Shown here: positions 7,723 to 16,691 of the stretch, piece after piece
Layout of the letters: each line of letters begins with the position of its first letter
Numbering within the stretch: position 1 is the stretch's first letter
Origin: Salimicrobium halophilum
GTDB lineage: Bacteria > Bacillota > Bacilli > Bacillales > Halobacillaceae
Assembly: GCF_900100295.1 (NCBI RefSeq)
Contig: NZ_FNEV01000009.1
Span: 1 to 64,000 of the forward strand
Reading direction: 5' to 3'
DNA length: 64,000 nucleotides
The notes under the pieces: generated by a model
Told to the model about the DNA's origin: nothing
The model's input: only the letters and a program-made list of their open reading frames with translations
Databases searched by the model: none
Program-made: the position numbers and the translations under genes

Positions 7723-9474
7723 TTATTTACTCTTCGAATAGTCACGCTTACGCGGTTCAATCAAAGAAGTATCTACTGCTTCATAGCTGATGACAGGTTC
7801 ATTGTTCTCTTTGTCGTACGTTGCGATCGTCGTTTTCAGAAAATCTTCATCATTACGATCCGGGAATTCCGGCTTGTAGTGGGCACCACGACTTTCGTTA
7901 CGGTTATAGGCACCAAGAGTTACGACGCGTGCCAATTGCAGCATGTTTTCCAACTGACGGGTGAACATAGCTCCCTGGTTACTCCAGCGGGATGTATCAT
8001 TGATATTGATACGCTTGTAGCGCTCCATAAGCTCCTGGATCTTTTCGTCCGTTTTCAGAAGGTTATCATTATCACGTACAACGGTTACGTAGTCTGTCAT
8101 CCATTCTCCAAGCTCTTTATGAATCTGATAAGCGTTCTCGTCTCCGTCCATCTTCATGATTTCTTCGAAGCGGTCCTGCTCAGCCTGCAGATGATTCTGG
8201 AAAACGTCTCTTTCCATATCTTCCACGTGCTCCTCGAGACCTTCCGTATACTTCACGGCGTTAGGTCCTGCAACCATTCCTCCATAGATAGAGGATAGGA
8301 GCGAGTTGGCACCTAGACGGTTCGCACCGTGCTGGGTGTAGTCACATTCTCCGGCTGCAAAGATTCCTGGAATGTTCGTCATCTGGTCGAAATCGACCCA
8401 CATACCGCCCATGGAATAGTGAACAGCCGGGAAGATTTTCATCGGAACTTTACGAGGGTCTTCGCCGACGAATTTCTCGTAGATTTCGATGATTCCACCG
8501 AGTTTGACATCAAGCTCTTTGGAATCTTTATGGGAAAGATCGAGATATACCATGTTCTCTCCGTTGATCCCGAGCTTCTGGTTCACACATACGTCGAAGA
8601 TTTCACGAGTGGCGATGTCCCTGGGCACAAGGTTTCCGTATGCCGGATACTTCTCTTCAAGGAAATACCAGGGCTCTCCATCTTTGTATGTCCATACTCG
8701 ACCACCTTCCCCGCGAGCCGACTCACTCATCAGTCGAAGCTTATCGTCACCAGGGATTGCGGTAGGGTGGATCTGAATGAATTCTCCGTTTGCGTACTTC
8801 ACTCCCTGCAGGTAAAGAGAAGCTGCAGCGGAGCCTGTGTTGATGATCGAGTTCGTCGATTTACCGAAGATGATTCCAGGTCCACCTGTCGCCATAATCA
8901 CTGCATCTGCAGGGAAATCTTTGATTTCATGACTATTTATGTTCTGAGCAACGACACCACGGCCGACGCCTTTATCATCGACGATAGCAGAAAGGAATTC
9001 CCAACCTTCATATTTCGTAACAAGACCGTTCACTTCATGTCTTCGTACCTGCTCATCCAGGGCATAAAGCAACTGCTGCCCTGTGGTAGCACCCGCATAA
9101 GCTGTACGGTGGTGCTGTGTACCACCGAAACGACGGAAATCAAGAAGCCCTTCAGGAGTACGGTTGAACATTACTCCCATACGGTCAAGCAGGTGGATAA
9201 TTCCCGGTGCGGCATCACACATTGCCTTAACCGGCGGCTGGTTAGCGAGGAAGTCTCCTCCATAAACGGTGTCATCGAAATGCTCCCAGGGAGAATCCCC
9301 TTCCCCTTTGGTATTCACTGCTCCGTTAATACCGCCCTGAGCACATACGGAGTGGGAACGTTTGACGGGTACAAGGGACAATAGATCCACATGTACGCCT
9401 TCTTCTGCTGCTTTGATTGTTGCCATAAGGCCTGCTAAGCCTCCCCCGACAACAACGATATTTTTATTTGACAT
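7723..9474 (-). CDS. sdhA: Succinate dehydrogenase flavoprotein subunit
   Basis: Catalytic subunit of complex II that oxidises succinate to fumarate, carrying covalently bound FAD. The 583-residue protein opens with the Rossmann motif GGGLAGLMA (10-18); His41 in RSHSVCAQGG is the expected site of covalent flavin attachment, and FGGTQHHRTAYAG and HPTAIPG are catalytic-domain blocks. The C-terminal region with RGAHYKPEFP is as in other Bacillus SdhA. The ATG at 9474 follows GGGAG at about 13 bases, somewhat long. It lies between sdhC and sdhB in one operon. Confidence 0.97.
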   Translation of the reverse strand: MSNKNIVVVGGGLAGLMATIKAAEEGVHVDLLSLVPVKRSHSVCAQGGINGAVNTKGEGDSPWEHFDDTVYGGDFLANQPPVKAMCDAAPGIIHLLDRMGVMFNRTPEGLLDFRRFGGTQHHRTAYAGATTGQQLLYALDEQVRRHEVNGLVTKYEGWEFLSAIVDDKGVGRGVVAQNINSHEIKDFPADAVIMATGGPGIIFGKSTNSIINTGSAAASLYLQGVKYANGEFIQIHPTAIPGDDKLRLMSESARGEGGRVWTYKDGEPWYFLEEKYPAYGNLVPRDIATREIFDVCVNQKLGINGENMVYLDLSHKDSKELDVKLGGIIEIYEKFVGEDPRKVPMKIFPAVHYSMGGMWVDFDQMTNIPGIFAAGECDYTQHGANRLGANSLLSSIYGGMVAGPNAVKYTEGLEEHVEDMERDVFQNHLQAEQDRFEEIMKMDGDENAYQIHKELGEWMTDYVTVVRDNDNLLKTDEKIQELMERYKRININDTSRWSNQGAMFTRQLENMLQLARVVTLGAYNRNESRGAHYKPEFPDRNDEDFLKTTIATYDKENNEPVISYEAVDTSLIEPRKRDYSKSK

Positions 9475-9514
9475 TTTTGATGCTCACTCCCTTGATCACT
9501 ACTCTATCCTTTGT

Positions 9515-10135
9515 TTATATGCCGTAAGCGAACTGAATCAATGTACGGACGCCGATATAAGCCAGTGCTAAAAATACGACCAGTGATACATAAGTCATAA
9601 TACGCTGGGATCTCGGTGTAACTGTAATTCCCCAGCTGACGAAGAACGACCACAGTCCGTTAGCGAAGTGGAATGTCACAGACAATACCCCAACTATGTA
9701 AAACCAGAAAAAGAATGGTTGCGTTAAGATATCTTCCATGAGCTGATAGTTGAGCTCTTCCCAGCCGAAACCGACAGCTACTCTCGTCTCCCATACGTGC
9801 CAGGCGATGAATATCAACGTCAGAATACCCGTGATTCGCTGGAATACGAACATCCAGTTACGGAAGTATCCCTGTCTGTTTACATTGAAATTGGATTGGA
9901 ACGCAATATACACTCCATAAATCCCGTGAAACAGCAGCGGTAAAAAGATAATAAAAATTTCCAGAACATAACGATACGGCAAAGCTTCTATCAAATGAGC
10001 AGCCGCATTGAATGCTTCTGGACCCCTCGTTGCGAAATAGTTTGTCGTTAAATGCTGAAATAAAAATACTCCGAGAGGTATAACCCCTAATAGTGAATGC
10101 AATCTCCTGTTTACATAGCCTCGTGAACCTGCCAT
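9515..10135 (-). CDS. sdhC: Succinate dehydrogenase cytochrome b558 subunit
   Basis: Membrane anchor of complex II with two haems b that passes electrons to menaquinone. The 206 residues form five membrane helices; His28, His70, His113 and His156 match the four axial haem ligands of the B. subtilis protein within one position. I start at ATG 10135, five bases after GAGGGGGG, instead of the TTG at 10150 that overlaps that site. The end TPRSQRIMTYVSLVVFLAL is strongly conserved in Bacillus. First gene of sdhCAB; the upstream gap to yslB holds a CcpA-like palindrome. Confidence 0.96.
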   Translation of the reverse strand: MAGSRGYVNRRLHSLLGVIPLGVFLFQHLTTNYFATRGPEAFNAAAHLIEALPYRYVLEIFIIFLPLLFHGIYGVYIAFQSNFNVNRQGYFRNWMFVFQRITGILTLIFIAWHVWETRVAVGFGWEELNYQLMEDILTQPFFFWFYIVGVLSVTFHFANGLWSFFVSWGITVTPRSQRIMTYVSLVVFLALAYIGVRTLIQFAYGI

Positions 10136-10400
10136 ATTTACCCCCCTCAATTCCTGTACCTGATGGATTTTATGTACATATTTTCAGATATTAAAGCGCT
10201 TTACACTCGTCCAAAAGAAGAAAGGAGATAACTTTCTCCTTTTATCTGAAAACGTACAATTTGTGACACACTTATTGTACTTCGATAGAACAATACCGTC
10301 AAGAAGGCAACTTCCTTCTTCAGGTAATTGTTTCCACGTTCTCCTATTGCACAAACTCTTTTTTCAAGTAATAATAAAACAAAGAAAGGAAGGATTCATC
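10136..10400. promoter_or_regulatory. sdhC/yslB divergent intergenic region with a cre-like palindrome
   Basis: The gap of 265 bases must hold the promoters of both divergent units. At 10191-10206 the sequence TTAAAGCGCTTTACAC contains a perfect 12-base palindrome TAAAGCGCTTTA that matches the core of the CcpA catabolite-response element (11 of 14 positions of TGWAARCGYTWNCW). I could not settle on the sdhC or yslB -10/-35 elements. Confidence 0.45.
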
Positions 10401-10835
10401 TTGCAGAACACACCTAAGTTCACCACAGAGAACATCGAAACGATGGTAACGACCGGAGCCGGTTTCGATATACTGCGTTATTTCACCCTCCCTGAACTGC
10501 TCGGAGAAGACGCTGAGCATATTCTATACATAATGGGAAGAAACATCGCAAGACACACCGATATCCATTCTCCGGAAGATATCGTCCACTTCGTCCAATA
10601 TTTTGGATGGGGAGAACTGACAGAAATGAAAGCGTCCAAAAAAGAGCGGACATTCTCCCTTTCCGGACACGTGATTGAAAAGAGGTTGAGCCAGGATGTC
10701 CTGGATATCAATATGAAATTAGAAGCAGGGTTCCTCGCTGAATGCTTCACACGTCTTGAAGACGAATTATTCGAATGCCGCGAAGAAACGGACAAAAAGA
10801 ACCAGCGGATCCTGCTGACCATCTATCACCTTTGA
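10401..10835 (+). CDS. yslB: YslB family protein (DUF2507)
   Basis: Conserved cytoplasmic protein of unknown function found beside sdhC in many Bacillaceae. The 144 residues have no membrane segment; a compact alpha/beta V4R-like fold is plausible but I cannot confirm it. The frame is open to 10263, but TTG at 10401 has GGAAGG seven bases upstream and gives the family length, so I use it. It is transcribed away from sdhC and converges on uvrC, sharing a bidirectional terminator. Confidence 0.85.
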   Translation: MQNTPKFTTENIETMVTTGAGFDILRYFTLPELLGEDAEHILYIMGRNIARHTDIHSPEDIVHFVQYFGWGELTEMKASKKERTFSLSGHVIEKRLSQDVLDINMKLEAGFLAECFTRLEDELFECREETDKKNQRILLTIYHL

Positions 10836-10852
10836 AGCGGCATAAATTTGGG

Positions 10853-10885
10853 AAGAACCGGTCCTTTATTCCTCGACTGGTTCTT
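10853..10885. terminator. Bidirectional terminator between yslB and uvrC, overlapping the uvrC stop
   Basis: Arms AAGAACCGGTC (10853-10863) and GACTGGTTCTT (10875-10885) pair with one G-U. The uvrC stop (10868-10866) is in the loop and its final codons form part of the stem. It serves the convergent yslB and uvrC transcripts. Confidence 0.7.
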
Positions 10886-12662
10886 CTTGATTTTCATTCA
10901 GGTGAATATTAATCGTACGAGCTACCGGCTCAGGCACACCCAGTTTCATCATTTCCTCTATTTCCGCGTTCTTGATCGCTTCGATAGATTTAAAATGCCT
11001 CAACAATAATTTCCTTCTTTTCTCTCCAACTCCCGGGATGTCATCGAGCTCAGACTGTAAAGCACCTTTCCCGCGCAACTGACGGTGGAAAGAGATAGCG
11101 AAGCGGTGAACTTCATCCTGGATACGCTGCACCAGATAAAAAGCCTGAGATTGCCTATCCAGATTCACAGGCGAAGGCGGATCCCCGTAAAGCAGTTCAC
11201 TCGTTTTGTGTTTGTCATCCTTGGCCAGACCTCCGAGTGGTATGTCGAGCCCCAGTTCATTCTCGAGAACATCTCTGGCTGCTGACATCTGACCCTTCGC
11301 ACCGTCCACGATGATGAGGTCCGGCAGCGGTTTGTCTTCTTTCAACACACGAGAATAACGACGTTTGATGACTTCACGCATGGTTTTATAATCATCCGGA
11401 CCGGTCACTTCTTTGACTTTGAATTTACGGTAATCTTTCTTGCTCGGCTTTCCATCGATGAACGTGACCATTGCTGAAACCGGATCGGCGCCCTGGATGT
11501 TAGAGTTATCGAAGGCTTCGATACGGAGGGGTGCTTCAATGTTCATAGCTTCTCCAAGAGCGTCTACAGCCTTGACAGTCCTCTCTTCATCTCTTTCGAT
11601 AAGAGCGAATTTCTCTTCAAGTGCGATCTCCGCATTCTTCTCCGCCAGCTCTACAAGCTCTTTCTTCCTGCCTCTCATCGGAATATTCACATCCGTATCA
11701 AGTGCTCCTTCCAGCACCTTCGTATCGGTTCCAAGTGGAACGAGTACCTGTTTGGGATAAAGGTGATTCTGGTGAAGGTAGAAGCTTGCAATCGAAGACA
11801 GGAAAGTCTCCTCTGGGTCATCAAAGAACGGGAAGATCGAAACATCCCTTTCGATAAGTTTTCCTTGCCTCACGAAAAACACCTGTACGCACATCCAGCC
11901 TTTATCGTATGAGTAACCGAACACATCACGGTTCACCTGATCACTCATGGTCATCTTCTGTTGTTCCATGACCGATTCGATATGCGTGATCTGATCCCTC
12001 AATTCTTTGGCTCGTTCGAAGTCCATATTTTCGGAAGCCTCATACATCCTTCTCTCGATGTCCTTTTTAATGGTTCCGTGTCCTCCATTCAAAAATGAAG
12101 TGAGTTCCTGGACGATTTGCTGATTCTTCTCTTTCGAAACCGGGAATTCACAAGGACCGAGACATTGATGCATATGGTAATACAGACAGACCCGGTCGGG
12201 CATCTTATTACATTTCCTTAAAGGGTACAGGCGATCGAGAAGTTTCTTCGTCTCTCTTGCGGCTATGACGTTCGGGTAAGGACCGAAATACTTTCCTTTG
12301 TCCTTTTTCAATTTCCTCGTCACGATAAGACGCGGGTGCTCTTCCGCTGTCACTTTTAGATAAGGGTAGGTCTTATCATCTTTCAGTAGCACATTATATT
12401 TCGGGTCGTGCTTCTTGATCAGGTTCATTTCTAAAATCAGGGCTTCGATTTCAGAAGTGGTGACGATATATTCGAAATCTGTAATCTCACTGACGAGCCG
12501 CTGTGTTTTCCCATCGTGTGCGCCTGTAAAATAAGATCGCACGCGATTCTTCAGTACTTTGGATTTACCTACATAGATGATCGTGCCCTGACGATCCTTC
12601 ATGAGGTAACAACCAGGCTGATCGGGGAGGACAGCAAGCTTTTCTTTGATCGCATGGTTCAT
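10866..12662 (-). CDS. uvrC: Excinuclease ABC subunit C
   Basis: Nucleotide-excision-repair nuclease that makes the two incisions around lesions located by UvrAB. The 598 residues run: GIY-YIG nuclease domain (about 13-92, with GCYLMKD and IYVGKSK), the Cys-rich [20 protein letters not shown] region (about 150-175), UVR motif for UvrB contact near 200-235, RNase H-like UvrC domain (IIVDGAKGQ near 450) and C-terminal helix-hairpin-helix ([14 protein letters not shown]). ATG 12662 follows GGAG at nine bases. It lies downstream of trxA, separated by the trxA terminator. Confidence 0.97.
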   Translation of the reverse strand: MNHAIKEKLAVLPDQPGCYLMKDRQGTIIYVGKSKVLKNRVRSYFTGAHDGKTQRLVSEITDFEYIVTTSEIEALILEMNLIKKHDPKYNVLLKDDKTYPYLKVTAEEHPRLIVTRKLKKDKGKYFGPYPNVIAARETKKLLDRLYPLRKCNKMPDRVCLYYHMHQCLGPCEFPVSKEKNQQIVQELTSFLNGGHGTIKKDIERRMYEASENMDFERAKELRDQITHIESVMEQQKMTMSDQVNRDVFGYSYDKGWMCVQVFFVRQGKLIERDVSIFPFFDDPEETFLSSIASFYLHQNHLYPKQVLVPLGTDTKVLEGALDTDVNIPMRGRKKELVELAEKNAEIALEEKFALIERDEERTVKAVDALGEAMNIEAPLRIEAFDNSNIQGADPVSAMVTFIDGKPSKKDYRKFKVKEVTGPDDYKTMREVIKRRYSRVLKEDKPLPDLIIVDGAKGQMSAARDVLENELGLDIPLGGLAKDDKHKTSELLYGDPPSPVNLDRQSQAFYLVQRIQDEVHRFAISFHRQLRGKGALQSELDDIPGVGEKRRKLLLRHFKSIEAIKNAEIEEMMKLGVPEPVARTINIHLNENQEEPVEE

Positions 12663-12768
12663 TGTTGTTCACTCCATTATAGATACTACCTATGTACAGG
12701 ACATTCCCTCTATGGATACTGAAAAAACAGGAGATGTTCCTCTATTTTCCACCTGTACATTTGCTTTC

Positions 12769-12803
12769 AAAAAAAGCCATGCTGTGAAATACAGCACGGC
12801 TTA
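12769..12803 (-). terminator. Terminator after trxA
   Basis: Minus-strand AAGCCGTGCTGT, loop ATTTC, ACAGCATGGCTTTTTTT. It starts 6 bases after the trxA stop. Confidence 0.9.
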
Positions 12804-12809
12804 TATGAT

Positions 12810-13124
12810 TTATGCGTGTTTCTTGATTACTTCTGTCAGCTGCTCTTTCGGTTGGAAACCGACAACCTGGTCTACAACTTCTCCATTCTTGAAAAGAAGA
12901 AGCGTCGGGATGCTCATGACACCGAATTTGCTTGCTGTTTCCTGGTTCTCATCAACGTTGAGTTTTACGATTTTTACATCATCGTTCATTTCTTCATCGA
13001 TTTCCTCAAGAACTGGAGCTATCATTTTACATGGTCCACACCAAGGAGCCCAGAAGTCCACCAATGCCAGACCATCATTTGTTTCTTGTTCAAAGTTTTG
13101 ATCACTTGCTGTTACAATTGCCAT
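12810..13124 (-). CDS. trxA: Thioredoxin
   Basis: Small cytoplasmic dithiol-disulfide reductant for ribonucleotide reductase, peroxidases and other partners. The 104 residues hold the active site WCGPC with Cys29 and Cys32, the preceding VDFWAPW strand, and the cis-Pro block IPTLLLF. AGGAGG lies eight bases before ATG 13124. A candidate extended -10 (TG, one base, TATACT, at 13167-13159 on the minus strand) lies 35 bases upstream, but I see no good -35. Its own terminator makes trxA largely monocistronic, as in B. subtilis. Confidence 0.97.
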   Translation of the reverse strand: MAIVTASDQNFEQETNDGLALVDFWAPWCGPCKMIAPVLEEIDEEMNDDVKIVKLNVDENQETASKFGVMSIPTLLLFKNGEVVDQVVGFQPKEQLTEVIKKHA

Positions 13125-13387
13125 ACATAATTCCTCCTAACAACTTGTGTTTGTACCGAGTATATCATTACGACCGGTACGTGACTAATAATTTGTTTAT
13201 CTTCGTATGAAGATTCCCTTATCCTATCCATCCTTGCCATTTAGGGTCCACTTTATTTTCCATGAGCCATAAAATCGTTGCCGAATCATGGATATATAAG
13301 ACTGCTCTCTTCGCCCTTCCTGGTAAAAATACTGGATGGCTATTATTATCCTACATGTTTCGATCGCATGACGCCAAAATTAAGCTC
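13125..13387. other. Intergenic gap between etfA and trxA
   Basis: About 260 bases with no open frame that has a ribosome site or recognisable product on either strand. Apart from the trxA promoter candidate at 13159-13167 and the etfA terminator that begins at 13388, I see nothing that can be named in it. Confidence 0.5.
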
Positions 13388-13427
13388 AAAAAAGAATCGG
13401 CCACGAACTCAAGGTCCGGACCGATTC
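13388..13427 (-). terminator. Terminator of the lcfA-fadR-fadB-etfB-etfA cluster
   Basis: Minus-strand GAATCGG and CCGATTC pair around a 20-base partly paired loop, followed by six T. It begins 14 bases after etfA. Confidence 0.75.
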
Positions 13428-13440
13428 AGACGAATAGTGG

Positions 13441-14421
13441 TTATGCATTCACTTTCATATTTCTGATCTCTTCGGTGAGTTTCGGTACGATTTCGAAAAT
13501 ATCTCCGACGAGACCGTAATCAGCAATGTTGAAAATATTCGCTTCAGGATCTTTGTTGATGGCTACGATCACTTTGGAGTTCGACATCCCGGCAAGGTGC
13601 TGGATAGCTCCTGAGATTCCGCAGGCGATGTAAAGGTCGGGAGTTACGACTTTCCCTGTCTGACCGATCTGCAGGGAATAATCACAGTATCCGGCGTCAC
13701 AGGCTGCACGGGAAGCTCCTACAGCTCCTCCGAGCTCGTCCGCAAGCTCCTGAAGAGGTTCGAACCCTTCGGCACCTTTGACGGCGCGACCACCGGCTAC
13801 GATAACTTTCGCTTCGGAGAGATCCACGCCTTCCGATGTTTTACGGATCACTTCTTTGATGATGGTACGGATGTTCTGCACATCCACGTCAAGCGAAGAT
13901 ACATCGCCTGAACGACTTTCATCCTTTTCAAGAGCAGCAATGTTATTCGGACGGATCGTGACGAATGTAAGCCCTTCAGTGATGACCTTTTTCTCAAAAG
14001 CTTTCCCGGAGTAAATAGGTCGTGTGAAGACAAAACCGTCGTCTCCCTCTTCGACTTCCGTCACATCAGAAATCAGACCTGTTTCCAATTGGCTGGCTAA
14101 TTTCGGAGTGACATCCTTCCCGATGGATGTGTGCCCCATAACGATACCGTCCGGATTTTCCTGATCGATAACCGCTTTGTACGCTTGCGCGAAGCCGTCA
14201 GGTGTATACGTTTTCAATTCAGGGTTCGAAACGGTGACAGTACGATCGGCTCCGTACTGAATCAACTCATTAGCCATCTCTTCCAGGTTTCCATCTCCAC
14301 ACAGAGCAGCTACGACTTCTCCCCCTTCACTGAGTTTCTTCCCTAAGGCTACTGCTTCAAAGGAGACGTTTCTGAGCTCCCCGTCTTTCGCTTCTGCAAT
14401 CACTACTATATTTTTACTCAT
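13441..14421 (-). CDS. etfA: Electron transfer flavoprotein alpha subunit
   Basis: Large subunit of the soluble ETF heterodimer, which binds FAD and carries electrons from acyl-CoA dehydrogenases to the respiratory chain. The 326 residues have an N-terminal alpha/beta domain and a C-terminal FAD domain with the block [23 protein letters not shown] and [21 protein letters not shown] is eight bases before ATG 14421. It is the last gene of the fatty acid degradation cluster, 27 bases after etfB, with a terminator following. No acyl-CoA dehydrogenase gene is in this window, so the electron donor is encoded elsewhere. Confidence 0.97.
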   Translation of the reverse strand: MSKNIVVIAEAKDGELRNVSFEAVALGKKLSEGGEVVAALCGDGNLEEMANELIQYGADRTVTVSNPELKTYTPDGFAQAYKAVIDQENPDGIVMGHTSIGKDVTPKLASQLETGLISDVTEVEEGDDGFVFTRPIYSGKAFEKKVITEGLTFVTIRPNNIAALEKDESRSGDVSSLDVDVQNIRTIIKEVIRKTSEGVDLSEAKVIVAGGRAVKGAEGFEPLQELADELGGAVGASRAACDAGYCDYSLQIGQTGKVVTPDLYIACGISGAIQHLAGMSNSKVIVAINKDPEANIFNIADYGLVGDIFEIVPKLTEEIRNMKVNA

Positions 14422-14448
14422 GATCTCTTCTCCTTTCCGTTACTTTAT

Positions 14449-15222
14449 TTACAGTACTTTCGATTCGTTTTTCAGAAGACTTACGAGTTCTTTCACCTGC
14501 TCATCCGCTTCTCCTTCTAATACCTTTCCTGCCTGTTTCTCAGGAGGTAGGAAGATTTCAAGGGTTTTCGTCTTCGGTTCCACATCATCTTCATCAAGGT
14601 CCAGATCATCGATTTCGATCTCTTCCAGAGGTTTCTTTTTCGCTTTCATGATTCCTGGAAGGGAAGGGTACCTCGGCTCGTTCAGCCCCTGCTGACAAGT
14701 TACAAGAAGTGGAAGACTAGTCTCCACTTTCTCTACATCTCCTTCTACGTCCCTCTCAATCGATACTGTGTCGCCTTCGATGGAGATGTCCGTAATCGTC
14801 GTGACAAACGGAATGTCAAGACGCTCCGCCAGTCTTGGTCCCACCTGACCGCTCGCTTCATCGATAGCGACGTTTCCTGCAAGAATGATATCAGGCTCGT
14901 TCTCTTTGAAATAGGCTTCGAGAATTCTTACGGTCGTAAACTGATCCCCTTCATCAAGATCGTCTTCGGTATTGATCAGTACGCTTTTATCTGCTCCCAT
15001 CGCAAGAGCTGTGCGAAGTTGCTTCTCCGCATCCTCTTCGCCGATTGTCACGACCGTAACCTCACCGCCGTGTGCATCTCTGATATTGATAGCTTCCTCT
15101 ACCGCGTATTCATCGTAAGGGTTGATGATGTACTCTGCACCATCGTCTTCTATTTTTCCACCGCTGATCGATATTTTCTCTTCGGTATCAAATGTTCTTT
15201 TAAGCAATACATAAATGTTCAT
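14449..15222 (-). CDS. etfB: Electron transfer flavoprotein beta subunit
   Basis: Small ETF subunit that binds AMP and completes the heterodimer with EtfA. The 257-residue protein begins MNIYVLLKRTFDTEEK, the conserved family start, and has NPYDEYAVEEA (35-45) and the ILAGNVAIDEASGQVGP block near 120-135. AGGAGGG precedes ATG 15222. It lies between fadB and etfA with short gaps (19 and 27 bases), in the same transcript. The acidic stretch EEIEIDDLDLDEDD near residue 200 is unusually dense, in keeping with the acidic proteome of salt-tolerant relatives. Confidence 0.97.
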   Translation of the reverse strand: MNIYVLLKRTFDTEEKISISGGKIEDDGAEYIINPYDEYAVEEAINIRDAHGGEVTVVTIGEEDAEKQLRTALAMGADKSVLINTEDDLDEGDQFTTVRILEAYFKENEPDIILAGNVAIDEASGQVGPRLAERLDIPFVTTITDISIEGDTVSIERDVEGDVEKVETSLPLLVTCQQGLNEPRYPSLPGIMKAKKKPLEEIEIDDLDLDEDDVEPKTKTLEIFLPPEKQAGKVLEGEADEQVKELVSLLKNESKVL

Positions 15223-15241
15223 CCTGGATTCCCTCCTATAT

Positions 15242-16009
15242 TTATTTATCCTGAAATACAGGTTTTCTCTTCTCGATAAAGGCTTTCACACCTTCAGAGG
15301 CATCTTCTGTGCGGAACACCTCTTCGAAGCGGCTTGCTTCATCTTTCAACCCGTGGTTCAAGGTCGACTCATATACATTCGGCACAAGCTTCAGTACATG
15401 TTCAATAGATGGCTTACTTTTCGATGCAATCGAAGCAGCGATTTTCCTTACGGCGTCCATAAGTTCTTCTTCTTCAAACGCCCGGTTGGCAAGTCCCATA
15501 GCCACTGCTTCCTCACCGCTTACAGGTTCTGCCGTAAGAATCATCTCGTAAGCTTTGGCATCCCCCACATACCTCGGAAGTCGCTGCGTACCTCCGAATC
15601 CTGGTATGATACCCAGGCTCAGTTCCGGAAGGCCGATCTTCGCGCTCTTCGTCACGAATCTCATATGGCAGGATAAAGCCAGCTCCAGACCTCCCCCGAG
15701 TGCTGCTCCATGAATGGCAGCGATGAAAGGTGCGTGGAATTGCTCGATCCGATCGAAAACCGCCTGGCCTTTAAAAGCCATGTTTTCCTTCCCTCCCTGG
15801 AACTCGGTGAACTCTTTGATATCTGCTCCGGCAGAAAAGAATTTACCTTCTCCTTTGAGGATGACGGCTTTCAACGACTTTTCCGCTTCTAGTTCATTCA
15901 GGATCTCATTCAATTCCTGAAGAATCGTACTGGAAAGAGCATTCGCCGGCGGGCTCTGAATCGTAATTTCAGCAATATGGTCCTTCACTTCATATGTCAA
16001 TGTATCCAT
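15242..16009 (-). CDS. fadB: Enoyl-CoA hydratase/isomerase (FadB-like)
   Basis: Crotonase-fold enzyme that hydrates trans-2-enoyl-CoA in beta-oxidation. The 255 residues include the CoA/oxyanion block KFFSAGADIKEF (about 56-67), GAALGGGLELALSCHMRF with the first catalytic Glu near 110, and GLPELSLGIIPGFGGTQRL with the second catalytic Glu near 130. Both glutamates are present, favouring a true hydratase over the isomerase. AGGGGGG is six bases before ATG 16009. It is 15 bases after fadR in the fatty acid cluster and corresponds to FadB (YsiB) of B. subtilis, not the large bifunctional enterobacterial FadB. Confidence 0.93.
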   Translation of the reverse strand: MDTLTYEVKDHIAEITIQSPPANALSSTILQELNEILNELEAEKSLKAVILKGEGKFFSAGADIKEFTEFQGGKENMAFKGQAVFDRIEQFHAPFIAAIHGAALGGGLELALSCHMRFVTKSAKIGLPELSLGIIPGFGGTQRLPRYVGDAKAYEMILTAEPVSGEEAVAMGLANRAFEEEELMDAVRKIAASIASKSKPSIEHVLKLVPNVYESTLNHGLKDEASRFEEVFRTEDASEGVKAFIEKRKPVFQDK

Positions 16010-16024
16010 AAGCTTCCCCCCTAC

Positions 16025-16612
16025 TTACTTTTTCTTAAGTAATCCTTCTATGATCAATTCATGAACATCTTCCGCTTGTTTATTAATGTCATAATGCTGT
16101 TCTTTCATTACCCAGTTGGTCACGACTTCATCAATGGTTCCAAAGATCATTTGCCGCACAAGTTTTCTGTTTATGTTTTCTCGAAAGACCTCTTCCCTGA
16201 TCCCCTCTTCGACAATGCCGTCGATGACATCTAAGTATTTTTTCAGTACAGAATTGATTTTCAGACGCAGATCTTTGTTGGATTGACGAAGCTCGAGCTG
16301 AGTAACTACAGCCAGATGATAATCCTTTGATAATAGATCGAAATGGGTCTCGATCAATATATAAAGTTTCTCGGAAGGTGTCTGTCTGGCAGTTGTTTCT
16401 CCCTGGATCTTTTCGATGAATTGCCCCATCTTTTCCTGAAAAAGAGAAACGAGAATATCTTCTTTATTTTTGAAATAAAGATAGATGGTACCGTCCGCTA
16501 CACCTGCTCGTTTAGCGATTTTAGAAACTTGAGATGAATGATATCCATTTTCAGCAATCACTTCGACAGCTGCATCGATGATTTGTTTGTATTTCGGTTT
16601 GGATTGTTTCAT
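16025..16612 (-). CDS. fadR: TetR-family fatty acid degradation repressor FadR
   Basis: Repressor of beta-oxidation genes that releases DNA when it binds long-chain acyl-CoA. The 195-residue protein starts MKQSKPKYKQIIDAAVEVI and its HTH (about 25-50: QVSKIAKRAGVADGTIYLYF) is nearly identical to FadR (YsiA) of B. subtilis; the C-terminal ligand domain retains AIVTQLELRQSN-like sequence. I use ATG 16612, preceded by CAGGAG, instead of the longer opening at 16657, which runs through the operator. A near-perfect FadR box and a consensus promoter lie just upstream, so fadR is autoregulated apart from readthrough from lcfA. Confidence 0.95.
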   Translation of the reverse strand: MKQSKPKYKQIIDAAVEVIAENGYHSSQVSKIAKRAGVADGTIYLYFKNKEDILVSLFQEKMGQFIEKIQGETTARQTPSEKLYILIETHFDLLSKDYHLAVVTQLELRQSNKDLRLKINSVLKKYLDVIDGIVEEGIREEVFRENINRKLVRQMIFGTIDEVVTNWVMKEQHYDINKQAEDVHELIIEGLLKKK

Positions 16613-16638
16613 GTGTGTTCTCCTGCCTTTAGAAATAG

Positions 16639-16656
16639 TGAATGAATCATCATTCA
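16639..16656 (-). promoter_or_regulatory. FadR operator upstream of fadR
   Basis: The 18-base site TGAATGAATCATCATTCA (plus strand) matches the Bacillus FadR consensus TGAATGAMTANTCATTCA at 17 of 18 positions. It begins at about the transcription start of the promoter at 16663-16691, where bound repressor would block initiation. Confidence 0.85.
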
Positions 16657-16662
16657 TCTCTC

Positions 16663-16691
16663 ATTCTACTTATGAAGTATCATTCTGTCAA
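16663..16691 (-). promoter_or_regulatory. Internal sigma-A promoter for fadR-fadB-etfB-etfA
   Basis: Minus-strand TTGACA (16691-16686), 17-base spacer, TAGAAT (16668-16663). The -35 contains the lcfA stop codon TGA. The FadR box follows directly. Confidence 0.85.

Noticed and set aside
8329-9384. 351-codon plus-strand frame opposite sdhA
   Set aside because: It lies entirely antisense to the strongly conserved sdhA, has no ribosome site and encodes no recognisable domain; a shadow of a codon-biased gene.
10263-10400. Upstream extension of yslB
   Set aside because: The frame is open but lacks a ribosome site; TTG 10401 has one at the right distance and gives the family length.
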